Translations under genes and position numbers: made by a program | The notes under the pieces: model-generated | The model's input: only the letters and a program-made list of their open reading frames with translations | The model's database searches: none | What the model was told of the DNA's origin: nothing | Part shown: positions 50,718 to 60,744 of the stretch, piece by piece | How the letters are laid out: every line of letters begins with the position of its first letter | How positions within the stretch are numbered: position 1 is the first letter of the stretch | From: Verrucomicrobiota bacterium | GTDB lineage: Bacteria; Chlamydiota; Chlamydiia; Chlamydiales; Rhabdochlamydiaceae | Assembly (NCBI GenBank): GCA_018239985.1 | Contig: JAFEGK010000016.1 | Span: forward strand, 1 to 64,000 | DNA: 64,000 nt | Reading direction: 5' to 3'

Positions 50718-52303
50718 TGCGTCTCTAAAAAGGCGAATTTAAAATCGCCATGGCTAAATTCTGTTAACTCAATTCCTTTAACATAGTTCTTTTTAATATA
50801 TGTCCCTGTGTAATAATAAATGGGAGCGATTGGCATTTCTGCAATAAATATCTTCTCTGCCTCACGCATCAGCTTTTCGCGCTCAGAAGGATTGCTGGTC
50901 CGCTCTGCTTTTTCCAATAGCGTGGTGAATTGAGCATTGCTCCATCCAGAATAGTTCGAGCTATTGGCATATTTATACTGGTCAAAAAAGGTAATCGGAT
51001 CATTAAACCCTGCGACTCCACCCATTCGGGCCACTTGGAACTGTTTGTGGGTCAGTTCATCGAGAAACACTTTCCATTCCTTATTGGCCAATTTGACCCT
51101 GATTCCAAACGCCTGAAACCATTGTTCTTGAATGGCCTGGGCAATTTTATGGTGGTTTTCACACGTATTGTAGATCAAAGTGATTTTGGGCATCGTCTCT
51201 GGCGTGTACCCCATTTCCTTCATTGCAAGAGCAAATAGGCGGCGGGCCTCTTCAACATCATTGTCCTTGAAATAGTGATCTACTTTCCAAATTGTCGGGG
51301 GAATGAGACTTGTCGCAGGAGACTGGTCCGATTGGGTGATATTTTGAATGATCGCTGTCCGATTGATCGCTAACGAAAACGCTTTTCGGAAATTGAGGTT
51401 GTTAAATGGAGCGACTTTCGTATTGAAGATGTAATAATAAGTTCCCGAAAGAGGGTAGGACTGGAGCCTTCCCGTACTGGAAAGAGCTTGAAGGGCATCT
51501 GTCGGCAATTGAGAGAGTGGATAGCCAGCCCAATCGAGCTCTCCGGCCTCAAACATATTGAGCTCGGTTGTCGAATCTTCAATAATGCTCATGTCGATCT
51601 CGGCCAACGTGACAGTTTCCTGATCCCAGTAAAGATCATTTTTTTCGAGCCGAATAAAGTTATGGTGCTTCCACTTGCTGAGTTTATAAGGACCGTTGCC
51701 TACAAAGTGAGGACCACTACCTTCAGCCCATTTTGGATCGACCGATGTAATATGCTGGGGCACAGCTAGAAATGAGTGCGAGGCGACTAGATCCATAAAA
51801 TAGGGGATTGGATGCTCTAGTTCTACCTGAAGAGTTTTGGCATCGAGCGCTTTGACGCCAACGGCATCAAGGGGCACGAGCCCATTTTTGGCGTCGCACC
51901 CATTTTTTAAGACATAAAGGTCATTGGCAAATCCTGAAGGGAACTTAGGATCGAGAACCGTTTTCCAGGTAAGCTCGAAATCGCGTGCCGTAACTGGCTT
52001 CCCATCCCACCATTTAGCAGGGCGCAAAATGAACGTATAGACTTTTTTATCATCTGAAATTTTTACTTCCTGAGCAATTGCCGGCTGGATCTCGCCCCCT
52101 TTACCCCTCTTCATAAGACCTTCAAAGCACATATGGATCACCCCAATTGATGAGGTGTCGGTGGCCTTCCGGGCATCGAGGGTGGGTGGCTCCGTATGGA
52201 TGTTAAGCCTCAAAATTTGCTTATTTTCATCAATCGGGGCCACTTTTCTTTTACAGCCGCCGAAAGCTAAAAGCACTAGGGACAAGCATATTAGTAGACG
52301 CAT
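50714..52303 (-). CDS. oppA: Oligopeptide-binding lipoprotein OppA
   Basis: Substrate-binding lipoprotein of the importer. Lipobox LAFGGC with Cys17, then an SBP family 5 domain: NIHTEPPTLDARKATD, KWWDGKPVTARDFELTWK, and ADYFARGYPIVKQ-type C-terminal region (YYTGTYIKKNYVKGIELT). 529 residues is normal. First gene of oppABCDF; the divergent gap with rimO holds the promoter. Confidence 0.92.
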   Translation of the reverse strand: MRLLICLSLVLLAFGGCKRKVAPIDENKQILRLNIHTEPPTLDARKATDTSSIGVIHMCFEGLMKRGKGGEIQPAIAQEVKISDDKKVYTFILRPAKWWDGKPVTARDFELTWKTVLDPKFPSGFANDLYVLKNGCDAKNGLVPLDAVGVKALDAKTLQVELEHPIPYFMDLVASHSFLAVPQHITSVDPKWAEGSGPHFVGNGPYKLSKWKHHNFIRLEKNDLYWDQETVTLAEIDMSIIEDSTTELNMFEAGELDWAGYPLSQLPTDALQALSSTGRLQSYPLSGTYYYIFNTKVAPFNNLNFRKAFSLAINRTAIIQNITQSDQSPATSLIPPTIWKVDHYFKDNDVEEARRLFALAMKEMGYTPETMPKITLIYNTCENHHKIAQAIQEQWFQAFGIRVKLANKEWKVFLDELTHKQFQVARMGGVAGFNDPITFFDQYKYANSSNYSGWSNAQFTTLLEKAERTSNPSEREKLMREAEKIFIAEMPIAPIYYYTGTYIKKNYVKGIELTEFSHGDFKFAFLETQ

Positions 52304-52394
52304 TTGCTCCTCAAAAGGATAAAGACGAGATGATAGGGGATTTCTGTCTTAAATCATAGTAAATAATAGAAAGAAGTGGTATCATCATCCACCT

Positions 52395-53783
52395 ATGTCA
52401 AAGCCTATCGTACGTGGAAATAAAATTCATTTTACAAGTCTCGGCTGCGCCCGCAATCTGGTCGACACCGAAGTGATGCTAGGAATGGTTCTCAAAGCAG
52501 GTTATGAACTGACTGGCGATGAAACCGAAGCCGATTTTTTAGTGATCAACACCTGCGGATTCTTGGAGTCAGCGCGCCAAGAGGCGCTCGATACTCTGGA
52601 TGTTCTTTTCAAAGAGAAAAAAAAGAATGCCAAGATTGTGGTCACTGGATGCATGGTTCAAAAGCACAGCAGTGTGCTCAAGGGAGCTTTCCCCGAAATC
52701 CATTACATGCTCGGTCCCGGCGATGTCGAAAAAATTCTCGAAGCGCTCGATTCTGGAAGCGAAGGGGAGTCGATCACCTCAGCGCGAAGCTATTTGCAGT
52801 GGGGCGAGGTGCCACGTCGACTATCGACACCTTCCCATTTTGCCTACCTAAAAATCGCCGAAGGGTGCGCCAAACGGTGCAGTTTTTGCATTATTCCGAC
52901 CATTAAAGGGCCTTTAAAGAGTAAATCGGAAGAGCAGGTCATCAAAGAATTCCGCTCTCTTCTCAGTCAAGGGGTATTTGAAATCATTTTAATTGCTCAA
53001 GATTTAGGCGATTTTGGCAAGGAGCGAAAAGAGAAAGGGGCCTTGGAGCGTCTCCTTAGAGAAATGCTCAAGGAAAAAGGGGATTTTTGGATTCGGCTCC
53101 TCTATCTTTATCCCGATGAAATTAGCGATGAATTGATCCAAATCATGAAGGGGGATGGACGTCTCTTGCCCTACTTAGACATGCCGATCCAACATATCAA
53201 CTCCGATATTCTTAAGGCAATGCGACGCAAAACAAACCGCGAGCATATCATCACTACCTATGAGAAACTCCGCTCCCAGATCCCACATTCGGTCATCCGG
53301 ACCAGCCTTATGGTTGGCTTTCCTGGTGAAACAGACTCCCAGTTTGAAGAGCTAGTCCAATTCGTTAAGGATTATCCACTAGACAATATCGGCGTTTTCC
53401 AATTCTCCTTAGAAAAAGAGGCACACGCGGCGAAATTGCCTGATCACATTTCCGATGAGGTCAAGCGAAAGCGGTATGAAAAATTGATGAAAACTCAAAT
53501 GGGCGTTGTTCGAAAGATCAATCAAAAATACATCGGGAAGAGCCTTGAGGTGATGGTAGAAGGGTACCACCCCGACTCAGAATTCTTGATGAGAGGACGC
53601 TTTTATGGACAATGTCCTGAAATTGATGGACAGGTGATCATCAATGATTCCCGCCACGTTAAAGAATTTGGCCGTCTACATCAGGTGACTATTACCGATG
53701 TGATTGATTACGATTTAATTGGCGCTTCTACCCCCGCTAAACCCAAAAAGAAAACCTCTCCTCTGGCGATGGTCCATGAATAA
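52395..53783 (+). CDS. rimO: Ribosomal protein S12 methylthiotransferase RimO
   Basis: Radical SAM enzyme that methylthiolates an aspartate of ribosomal protein S12. UPF0004 domain starts HFTSLGCARNLVDTEVMLG (the RimO rather than MiaB wording), radical SAM motif CAKRCSFCIIP with CxxxCxxC, and a C-terminal TRAM-like region (about 385-455). 462 residues. The ATG is chosen as the first in frame. Followed by an overlapping methylase gene. Confidence 0.93.
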   Translation: MSKPIVRGNKIHFTSLGCARNLVDTEVMLGMVLKAGYELTGDETEADFLVINTCGFLESARQEALDTLDVLFKEKKKNAKIVVTGCMVQKHSSVLKGAFPEIHYMLGPGDVEKILEALDSGSEGESITSARSYLQWGEVPRRLSTPSHFAYLKIAEGCAKRCSFCIIPTIKGPLKSKSEEQVIKEFRSLLSQGVFEIILIAQDLGDFGKERKEKGALERLLREMLKEKGDFWIRLLYLYPDEISDELIQIMKGDGRLLPYLDMPIQHINSDILKAMRRKTNREHIITTYEKLRSQIPHSVIRTSLMVGFPGETDSQFEELVQFVKDYPLDNIGVFQFSLEKEAHAAKLPDHISDEVKRKRYEKLMKTQMGVVRKINQKYIGKSLEVMVEGYHPDSEFLMRGRFYGQCPEIDGQVIINDSRHVKEFGRLHQVTITDVIDYDLIGASTPAKPKKKTSPLAMVHE

Positions 53784-54933
53784 GGTAATCCTAAAGAAAG
53801 GGCGCGAAAAAGCGTTGCTGCGTGGTCATCCATGGGTATTTTCCGGGGCTGTTGATGCGTTGCCCCAAGTTGGGCCTGGGACAATCCTACCAATCTATTC
53901 CTCTGATGGACAATTTTTAGCTCAAGGCTATTTCAATCCTGGCAACTCCCTCGTCGGCCGGATCCTCTCTTTTGAAGAAGGGGGGATCAAAGAATTGCTC
54001 AAAAAAAATATTGTCGAAGCGATTTCGATGAGAAAGGAGCTTTTTGGTGCTGGGACAAATGCCTACCGCCTAATCAATGGAGAAGGGGATGGAATTCCTG
54101 GGCTGATCGTCGATTTCTATAACGGCTATCTCGCCCTCCAAATCCATACTCGTGGGATTGAAAACCTTAAACCCTTCTTTGTTGAACAGCTGATTGAACT
54201 GATCAAGCCTAAAGGGATCTATGAAAAATCCCATTCCCCCGCTCGACAAGAAGAGGGGCTGGAATCTTTCGAGGGCCTTCTATATGGAGAAGTACCAGAA
54301 ACTATTGAAATTCTAGAAAATGGGGTGAAATTCGTCGTTTCACTGCCAAATGGGCAGAAGACCGGTTTTTTTCTCGATCAACGTTCCATGAGGGCCCAGG
54401 TTGGAAAACTGGCTAAAGGGCGCAAAGTGCTAAACTGCTTTGCCTATAGTGGCGGCTTTAGCATCTACGCTTTAGAAGGGGGGGCTCAATCAGTCACTAG
54501 CGTCGATAGTTGCTCAAACGCTTGCAAACTCGCAAAAGAAAATAGCCTCCTAAACAACTTTGAGAACCATGTGGTTGTACAATCTGATGTTTTTGAATTC
54601 TTAGAACGGGAAACATTTGATTGGGATCTAGTGATTCTAGATCCGCCTGCTTTTGCAAAGAAAAAAGCAAATCTTGAGCACGCCCTCAAAGGGTACCAAA
54701 AGTTAAATGAAAAAGTGATGCGCAAATTGCCTCCTCGCTCTCTTTTGCTTACCTGCTCGTGCTCCCATTTTGTAGATGAAAATCTATTCCAATTGGCAAT
54801 CTTCACAGCAAGTCGAAAAGCAGGTCGCTTTGTCCGAATCATCGGGAAACATGCCCAAGCACCAGACCACCCAATCGCCATTACCCACCCAGAAGGAAGC
54901 TACCTAAAGAGTCTCTTGCTATTTGTTCAATAA
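53776..54933 (+). CDS. RlmI-like class I rRNA methyltransferase (PUA + SAM domain)
   Basis: A 385-residue protein. N-terminal PUA-type segment (KGREKALLRGHPWVFSGAV, 9-27), RRNLFGAG-type helix, and a SAM-binding core with VLNCFAYSGGFSIYALEGGA and VILDPPAFAKK. The layout matches RlmI/RlmK family m5C23S-rRNA methyltransferases, but the target base is not deducible here. The ATG at 53776 overlaps the rimO stop by 8 bases; the longer frame is an artefact. Confidence 0.88.
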   Translation: MNKVILKKGREKALLRGHPWVFSGAVDALPQVGPGTILPIYSSDGQFLAQGYFNPGNSLVGRILSFEEGGIKELLKKNIVEAISMRKELFGAGTNAYRLINGEGDGIPGLIVDFYNGYLALQIHTRGIENLKPFFVEQLIELIKPKGIYEKSHSPARQEEGLESFEGLLYGEVPETIEILENGVKFVVSLPNGQKTGFFLDQRSMRAQVGKLAKGRKVLNCFAYSGGFSIYALEGGAQSVTSVDSCSNACKLAKENSLLNNFENHVVVQSDVFEFLERETFDWDLVILDPPAFAKKKANLEHALKGYQKLNEKVMRKLPPRSLLLTCSCSHFVDENLFQLAIFTASRKAGRFVRIIGKHAQAPDHPIAITHPEGSYLKSLLLFVQ

Positions 54934-54962
54934 ATTACTAGTATTGAACAAAAGGAGTAACC

Positions 54963-56018
54963 ATGACCTCGTATAGCGATATCCAAAAAACACTCGGAGG
55001 GCAAGCCGAGTACCTGCTAAACCACAAAGCCAAGGTTTCAAAAGCTGCCCTGCATATCCCAGGACCCGATTGGGTCGATCGGATTTTTGCCCAATCAGAT
55101 CGGAATATCAATGTCCTTCGCAATCTCCAACAGATTTTAAGTCATGGCCGTCTTGCGGGCACAGGCTACCTCTCGATACTCCCAGTAGACCAGGGGATCG
55201 AGCATACGGCAGGAGCATCATTTGCAAAAAATCCCGAATATTTTGATCCAGAAAATATCATCAAATTGGCTATCGAAGGGGGCTGCAACGCTGTGGCGAC
55301 AACACTTGGGGTCTTGAGTCTGACTGCTCGCAAATATGCCCATAAAATCCCTTATCTGCTTAAATTTAACCACAACGAGCTCCTCCGCTATCCCAATATT
55401 CACGATCAGGTGATGTTTGCCTCCATTAAACAGGCCCATGAAATGGGCTGTGCTGCCGTCGGCGCGACGATCTATTTTGGCTCCGCAGAAAGCCGCCGCC
55501 AACTCGTCGAAGTGAGCAAAGCCTTCGAGATGGCTCACGAGCTCGGTATGGTCACCGTCCTCTGGTGTTACTTGCGCAATGAAGCCTTTAAAACAAAAGA
55601 GAATGACTACCACCTTGCCGCCGATCTCACGGGCCAAGGCAACCACCTCGGCTGTACAATCGGCGCCGATATCGTCAAACAAAAGCTCCCCGAGAATAAT
55701 GGGGGATTTAAAGCGCTGAAATTTGGAAAAGAGACCGAAAAAATGTACACAGAACTGTGCTCCGATCACCCGATCGATTTGACCCGCTACCAAGTGATCA
55801 ACGACTACATGGGTAGAGTTGGTCTGATCAATTCAGGCGGCGCCTCTGGCGAAAACGATTTTGCAGAAGCTGTAGCAACTGCGACCATCAACAAACGGGC
55901 CGGCGGAATGGGACTAATTTCTGGCAGAAAAGCGTTCCAAAGACCAATGAAGGATGGGGTGAAACTGCTCAACGCCATCCAAGATGTCTACTTGTGTAAA
56001 GAAGTAACTATCGCTTAG
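54963..56018 (+). CDS. fbaB: Class I fructose-bisphosphate aldolase, DhnA/FbaB type
   Basis: Cleaves fructose 1,6-bisphosphate in glycolysis. The 351-residue product is of the archaeal/bacterial DhnA-type class I group: [17 protein letters not shown] (about 66-82), [14 protein letters not shown] and the barrel core [12 protein letters not shown]. This type is what chlamydiae use in place of class II aldolase. A GGAG site precedes the ATG. The terminator 56017-56049 follows. Confidence 0.93.
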   Translation: MTSYSDIQKTLGGQAEYLLNHKAKVSKAALHIPGPDWVDRIFAQSDRNINVLRNLQQILSHGRLAGTGYLSILPVDQGIEHTAGASFAKNPEYFDPENIIKLAIEGGCNAVATTLGVLSLTARKYAHKIPYLLKFNHNELLRYPNIHDQVMFASIKQAHEMGCAAVGATIYFGSAESRRQLVEVSKAFEMAHELGMVTVLWCYLRNEAFKTKENDYHLAADLTGQGNHLGCTIGADIVKQKLPENNGGFKALKFGKETEKMYTELCSDHPIDLTRYQVINDYMGRVGLINSGGASGENDFAEAVATATINKRAGGMGLISGRKAFQRPMKDGVKLLNAIQDVYLCKEVTIA

Positions 56019-56049
56019 AGTCTGTTAACGGAATAGGTTAACAGACTCT
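56017..56049. terminator. Hairpin terminator after the aldolase gene
   Basis: Perfect 13-bp stem (AGAGTCTGTTAAC at 56017-56029, arm at 56037-56049) with a 7-base loop, between the aldolase and the convergent Nudix gene. Confidence 0.85.
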
Positions 56050-56055
56050 TAGCGT

Positions 56056-56616
56056 CTAGTTTTTTTCTAGCCATCTTTGATACCGGAGCAATCCTGCAAT
56101 CGTCTTCATGTCGTCGATTTCTCCAGTATCGATCAATTTGAGCGCTTCATCTAAGCTGATTTCAACGATATCGATCGCTTCGTGGAGGTCGCCGGGAAGG
56201 GAACTCGGAGATAGATCTTTGGCAATAAAAAGGTGAATATATTCTGTGCAAAAACCAGGGGTCGAGAAGAATCCACCAAGTGGAATCAAGGTTTTGGGTT
56301 TATATCCAATCTCTTCTTGGAGCTCTCTGTCTACAGCCTTAATTGGGGGCTCATCTTTTTCTAAGACACCTGCGGGCAATTCATAGATGATTTTTTTGAT
56401 TGCACGGCGCCATTGTTGGATAAGGATCAAATCTCCATTTTCCTTTACGGGAACGGCCGCGACGGCACCCGGGTGGATCACGAAATCCCAGTCATGAGTA
56501 TGATCCTCAAATTCGAGTTTCTCTCGCCGTATTGAATATAGCCTCCCTTGATACATCTCATCAAAAGAATGCTTTGCTCGATTTTCTAAGTCTCGTTGAC
56601 GCTCTGATTTTTCCAT
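56056..56616 (-). CDS. Nudix hydrolase (ADP-ribose pyrophosphatase-like)
   Basis: A 186-residue hydrolase. The full Nudix box G-x5-E-x7-REUxEExGU is present (GVLEKDE, then seven residues, then RELQEEIGY; about residues 90-112), and the upstream QWRRAIKKIIYELPAG is typical of ADP-sugar pyrophosphatases. Substrate is inferred only. The start codon overlaps the stop of the cyclase gene by one base. Confidence 0.9.
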   Translation of the reverse strand: MEKSERQRDLENRAKHSFDEMYQGRLYSIRREKLEFEDHTHDWDFVIHPGAVAAVPVKENGDLILIQQWRRAIKKIIYELPAGVLEKDEPPIKAVDRELQEEIGYKPKTLIPLGGFFSTPGFCTEYIHLFIAKDLSPSSLPGDLHEAIDIVEISLDEALKLIDTGEIDDMKTIAGLLRYQRWLEKN

Positions 56617-58064
56617 CAGATTTTGTCCAGATCGATTGTATAAACCCGAATCTGCTCTTTGCGGCCGGGAAGGGCCATCAAGCCAAGATCTTTAAAAGGG
56701 AATTTATCTTTAACTTTGAGATAGGTCGATTCGCTGAGCAATAGGGGAACATTAAGCATCTTTGTTGCCTGCTCAAGACGAGCTGCGACATTCACAGTAT
56801 CGCCGATTGCGGTATATTCAATTCTCTTTTCGGATCCAATATTGCCAACGACAGCTTCTCCAGTATGGATTCCGATCCCCATTTGGATACGGGGTCTTTT
56901 CTGCAATTCCCATTTATCGCAGAGTTTATTCAATTCTTTGTGCATCTGGATTGCAGTTAAGACGGCATGCTCTTCTTGGCTTGCATCATCGAGAGGAGCC
57001 CCAAATTCTGCCATGATTCCATCTCCTGTAAACTTATCTAGAGTTCCAGAATGGGTGAAAATCACTTCGATCATCCGCTCAAAATAGTCATTGAGCAGAT
57101 TGACCACTTCTTCGGGAGGGTGTGTTTCAGCGATGCGTGTAAACTGCCGAATATCTGAAAAGAGCATGGTCACTTTTCTTCGTTCGCCCTCTAATTTGAG
57201 GGGAGATTCTGAGTGCAGAATCTTATCCAAAATGTGAGTTGAGACATAGCGGGCAAAACTCATTTTGAGCCTCTCTCTTTCTTGAAGCCCCTTGCTCATC
57301 GCATTGATCCCCTCAGAGAGCTCTCCAAACTCGTCTTTTGAGGCCAAATTTGAGCGGGCTTGAAAATTTCCAGAGCCGATCTGTTTCACCACACCAGTCA
57401 GGTAGTGGAGCGATTTTGTCACCTTTTTTGATAAGATGTGGGCGATAACGATCGCAATTGTAAGAGCGCAAAGCAGTCCCCACACAGCGAATTTAACAAG
57501 TTCTTTGATCCTGTCATGGATATCCCCAGCATTAATATCGACAGCGAGTGTCGCAATATAATTGCCATCGGCATCTCTAATAGGCGAAAATCCACTTAGC
57601 CAGACCCCATACTGATCAGTTGTGAATTTGGGATCGGCAAAGTCTTGATTGAGATTTTTTAAGATAAGATCCTTGTCACTAAAATTGTAGATCGTCCCCG
57701 GAGGGGTCGGGAATGGGTCAGAATCGACACCCCAGATGAGCTGATTAGGATTGTTTGGATCAGGATAGAGGGTATAGACCTCTGAGACGAACAGATCGTC
57801 GCGCCGGTTAGCATTGAGAATATTGCGCAAAACATCGGCTGCCTGCTGGTAGATCGGATCGGAAATAGAGGTTGCTTTATTGGCCTCAGCAAAAAGCTGG
57901 GGATTCATCTGGGAAGCGGCAGTTGCGACAACTGTGATGGAGCGACTTTTGAGAATATTAAAGACCAATTTTTCTGTTCGGAAAGAAAAAATCAGGATCG
58001 CCAGCAAAATGCTAACCGATGCGATTGCGACAAGGGCGATATAGAGCTTGGTTCTGTACTTCAT
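56616..58064 (-). CDS. Membrane-bound class III adenylate cyclase with periplasmic sensor and HAMP domain
   Basis: A 482-residue signal protein: two membrane helices (8-27, 191-212) bracket a periplasmic Cache-like domain, then HAMP (212-265) and a class III cyclase domain (about 295-440). Catalytic residues are intact: metal Asp304 (FSDIRQFT) and Asp348 (KFTGDG), adenine-specifying Lys344 and Asp422 (GDTVN), transition-state Asn425 and Arg429. It therefore looks like an active adenylate cyclase, unusual in reduced intracellular bacteria. Nearby effector proteins for cAMP were not seen. Confidence 0.92.
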   Translation of the reverse strand: MKYRTKLYIALVAIASVSILLAILIFSFRTEKLVFNILKSRSITVVATAASQMNPQLFAEANKATSISDPIYQQAADVLRNILNANRRDDLFVSEVYTLYPDPNNPNQLIWGVDSDPFPTPPGTIYNFSDKDLILKNLNQDFADPKFTTDQYGVWLSGFSPIRDADGNYIATLAVDINAGDIHDRIKELVKFAVWGLLCALTIAIVIAHILSKKVTKSLHYLTGVVKQIGSGNFQARSNLASKDEFGELSEGINAMSKGLQERERLKMSFARYVSTHILDKILHSESPLKLEGERRKVTMLFSDIRQFTRIAETHPPEEVVNLLNDYFERMIEVIFTHSGTLDKFTGDGIMAEFGAPLDDASQEEHAVLTAIQMHKELNKLCDKWELQKRPRIQMGIGIHTGEAVVGNIGSEKRIEYTAIGDTVNVAARLEQATKMLNVPLLLSESTYLKVKDKFPFKDLGLMALPGRKEQIRVYTIDLDKI

Positions 58065-58094
58065 CCTTTCGCCAAAATAAGAGGGATGAGAGTT

Positions 58095-59927
58095 TTATTC
58101 AACAGTAACTGATTTAGCTAAATTACGAGGCTGGTCGATTTCAGTTCCAAGCTCTTTGGCAAAGTGGTAGGCCAAAAGCTGGCACGCTACAGTGTAGATA
58201 ATCGGCTCCAGGGGATCGCTCACCTTGGGAAGGTAGATTACCTCGCATGCAACTTCCTCAACATCTGGGGCATTATGAGGGGCAAAAGCAATGATATGCC
58301 CCCCCCGAGCCTTTACCTCAGTGAGATTGCTTAAAACCTTCTCGTAAGTGGCTTCATTTCCGCAAAGGCCGATGACAACAGAATTTGGATCAATTAAAGC
58401 AATAGCCCCATGCTTGAGTTCTCCAGCCGGATAGGCAAAAGCGCTCAAATAGCTAATCTCTTTGAGTTTCAAAGCAGCTTCATAACAGGTGGGTGACATA
58501 TACTGACGTCCAACAAAGAGAAAGACCGATTTTGAAGCATACTTTTTTGCTAGTTGCTCAATGGCCCCACTTTGCTCTAAGACCTCTTCAATCGCGCTCG
58601 GGAGTTTGACGATCTCTTTAAGGAACTTTTGCCCTCTTGCCTTATTCATCGGCCCCAGTCTGGCAAAATTGAGCACAAGAAGGGAGAGGACAGCGAGCTG
58701 ACAGCTCACTGCTTTTGTTGAGCAGACGCTAATTTCTGGTCCAGCGCGCAGGAGAATGGAGTAGTTAGCTTCACGCATTAATGTTGAACTGGGGACATTG
58801 CAAATGGCCATCACTTTGGCGCCACTTTCTTTGACTTTTCGCACTGCAGCAACGGTATCAAACGTCTCACCGGATTGAGAAATCGCTATCACCAAAGTAT
58901 CTGGGGCAATTTTCGTCTTCCTATACCGGTATTCTGAAGCGATCTCTGCGGAAGCAGGCAGATCAGCCAGCTCCTCAAATTGCTGCGCCGCGATACAGCC
59001 TGCATGCCACGAAGAGCCACAACCGAGAATGAGGACCTGCTTGAATTTCTTAAATTCTTCTCTAGAAAAAGAAAAATTTTCGAATTCAGCGCTCCCACTA
59101 TCCATCAGAAAGCGGTTATGAATCGCACTGCGGATTGCATGGGGCTGTTCGTAGATTTCTTTTAACATGTAGTGTTCAAAATCACCCTTACTAATCTCAA
59201 AATTAGAGACTTCGATCTCTTCAGGTGCCTTTTCGATCGCGCAGGCGTTTTTGTCGAAAATTTCAATTTTGTCTCGATAAACGATGGCGATCTCGTGGTT
59301 TTTTAGAAAATAGAGTTCGATATCCTTCCGGGTAAAAGCGTGGGGGTCGGAAGAGACAAAAGATTCTGTTTTATCCTTAGAAATCCCAATGACAATCGGA
59401 TTCTCGTTACAGGTAGCTAAAATTTGCCCAGGATGATTTTTATGAAGAACCGCCAATCCCCAAAAACCCTTCATTAGACAAATCGCCTGTTGGACCGCTT
59501 TGATCAAATCTCCTTGGTAGAAATGGGAAATGAGCTGGGCAATTACCTCGGTGTCAGTTTCCGATTCAAACTGCACCCCTTTTCCTTCAAGCATCGTCCG
59601 TAAAGAGCGGTAGTTTTCTAGAATCCCATTGTGAACCACAGCCACCTCTTTCTTTTGGTCGAGATGGGGATGAGCATTTACTTGGGAGGCTTTTCCATGT
59701 GTCGCCCAACGGGTATGGCCGATTGAGGACTGGAAAGATTGGAGTTTATTTTCAAGCCTCTTTTCAAGCTCAGAAATTTTCCCTTTTTCTTTGAAGCAAA
59801 ATAATGAACCATTATCAATGCCTGCGATTCCGGCCGAATCATAGCCCCTATATTCAAGAAATTTTAACCCTTTAAGGCATTTTTCAATCGAATTCGAAGA
59901 TCCAATATGTCCGTAGATTCCACACAT
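58095..59927 (-). CDS. glmS: Glutamine--fructose-6-phosphate aminotransferase
   Basis: Makes glucosamine 6-phosphate for peptidoglycan/LPS precursors. Start at MCGIYGHIGS, with Cys2 as glutaminase nucleophile; the longer frame includes a spurious extension. Glutaminase signatures HTRWATHG, HNGILENY; SIS domains with GCGSSWHAG and SQSGETFDT, and the C-terminal PRNLAKSVTVE ending. 610 residues, standard length. No glmS riboswitch-like sequence was recognised upstream. The methyltransferase gene lies 8 bases upstream. Confidence 0.96.
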   Translation of the reverse strand: MCGIYGHIGSSNSIEKCLKGLKFLEYRGYDSAGIAGIDNGSLFCFKEKGKISELEKRLENKLQSFQSSIGHTRWATHGKASQVNAHPHLDQKKEVAVVHNGILENYRSLRTMLEGKGVQFESETDTEVIAQLISHFYQGDLIKAVQQAICLMKGFWGLAVLHKNHPGQILATCNENPIVIGISKDKTESFVSSDPHAFTRKDIELYFLKNHEIAIVYRDKIEIFDKNACAIEKAPEEIEVSNFEISKGDFEHYMLKEIYEQPHAIRSAIHNRFLMDSGSAEFENFSFSREEFKKFKQVLILGCGSSWHAGCIAAQQFEELADLPASAEIASEYRYRKTKIAPDTLVIAISQSGETFDTVAAVRKVKESGAKVMAICNVPSSTLMREANYSILLRAGPEISVCSTKAVSCQLAVLSLLVLNFARLGPMNKARGQKFLKEIVKLPSAIEEVLEQSGAIEQLAKKYASKSVFLFVGRQYMSPTCYEAALKLKEISYLSAFAYPAGELKHGAIALIDPNSVVIGLCGNEATYEKVLSNLTEVKARGGHIIAFAPHNAPDVEEVACEVIYLPKVSDPLEPIIYTVACQLLAYHFAKELGTEIDQPRNLAKSVTVE

Positions 59928-59935
59928 GGCCAGAA

Positions 59936-60709
59936 CTATACCAAATCTGAGTGCTTGCAGACAAGTGTCAAAAATAAAGGAAATTCTTCGCGAGAGCGAT
60001 TCTCCATCCGAGCCTTCGCCCCTGTGCTTTTCTTGTCCGAGATCCACTCTTCGATTTCAAGAATCACAAAACCAGCCTCTTTTAGCCATTTTGTATAGCT
60101 CATCAGAGGGTGGTGGAAGGAGAGGGTCTGCACCGCATCGTTTTTGCCCGGATGGGTCTGAATCGGAATTTCAAGAGGAGAGAGGTAACAATCGACTCGC
60201 CGATACTGCAATTTTTTAGCCTCATCGATCCCCCAACTGCTTTGGCGGGGAATCCGAAAACAGGGGTGATTGAGGACGATAAAAAGCTTTCCACCTGGGA
60301 TAAGATGTCTATGAATATTTTTGAGCACCTGGAGAACACCCTCAATATTTTGGAGAGCTAAAATAACTGTAGCATGGGTAAAGTCTCGTTCCGGCAAAAC
60401 CATTTGCAAAGTGGCATCTTGGACGAGAAACCGGTGATGCTTTTTATCAGCCTTCTCTTTTGCCGATTGGATGAGTGAAGGGGAAATATCGATTCCGGTA
60501 TAAATAACCCCTTTTGGGAGCTGTCTAGCCAAAATCCCTTGACCGCAGGCGACATCGAGAACTTTGGGATCAGAGGTTTTTGCTAACCCCATCAATCTAA
60601 GAAGGTTAGGGAAAATTACGTGCTCGTGGTAATAGTGCCCTTTTTCCCCAACGGCCTCATCATACCATTTGGCTGAAGACTCCCAAGAAGTTTTTTGTTG
60701 TCTAGTCAT
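59936..60709 (-). CDS. Class I SAM-dependent methyltransferase
   Basis: A 257-residue protein with the SAM motif VLDVACGQGILAR (about 50-62), YTGIDISPSLI, and LIPGGKLFIVLNHPCF. This resembles small-molecule/ubiquinone-like methyltransferases but the substrate cannot be fixed. The start at 60709 is selected; the longer N-terminal frame is hydrophobic and unsupported. It is divergent from the MgtE-like gene with about 35 bases between starts. Confidence 0.82.
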   Translation of the reverse strand: MTRQQKTSWESSAKWYDEAVGEKGHYYHEHVIFPNLLRLMGLAKTSDPKVLDVACGQGILARQLPKGVIYTGIDISPSLIQSAKEKADKKHHRFLVQDATLQMVLPERDFTHATVILALQNIEGVLQVLKNIHRHLIPGGKLFIVLNHPCFRIPRQSSWGIDEAKKLQYRRVDCYLSPLEIPIQTHPGKNDAVQTLSFHHPLMSYTKWLKEAGFVILEIEEWISDKKSTGAKARMENRSREEFPLFLTLVCKHSDLV

Positions 60710-60744
60710 GTAATATAGAATATAAGAAAAAATAAAAAAAGCCA

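Noticed and set aside
55218-55793. 191-codon frame antisense to the aldolase
   Set aside because: Shadow of a strongly conserved aldolase gene with no ribosome site.
58095-60047. Extended N-terminus of GlmS
   Set aside because: The catalytic cysteine must follow the initiator Met, which fixes the start at MCGIYG (59927).
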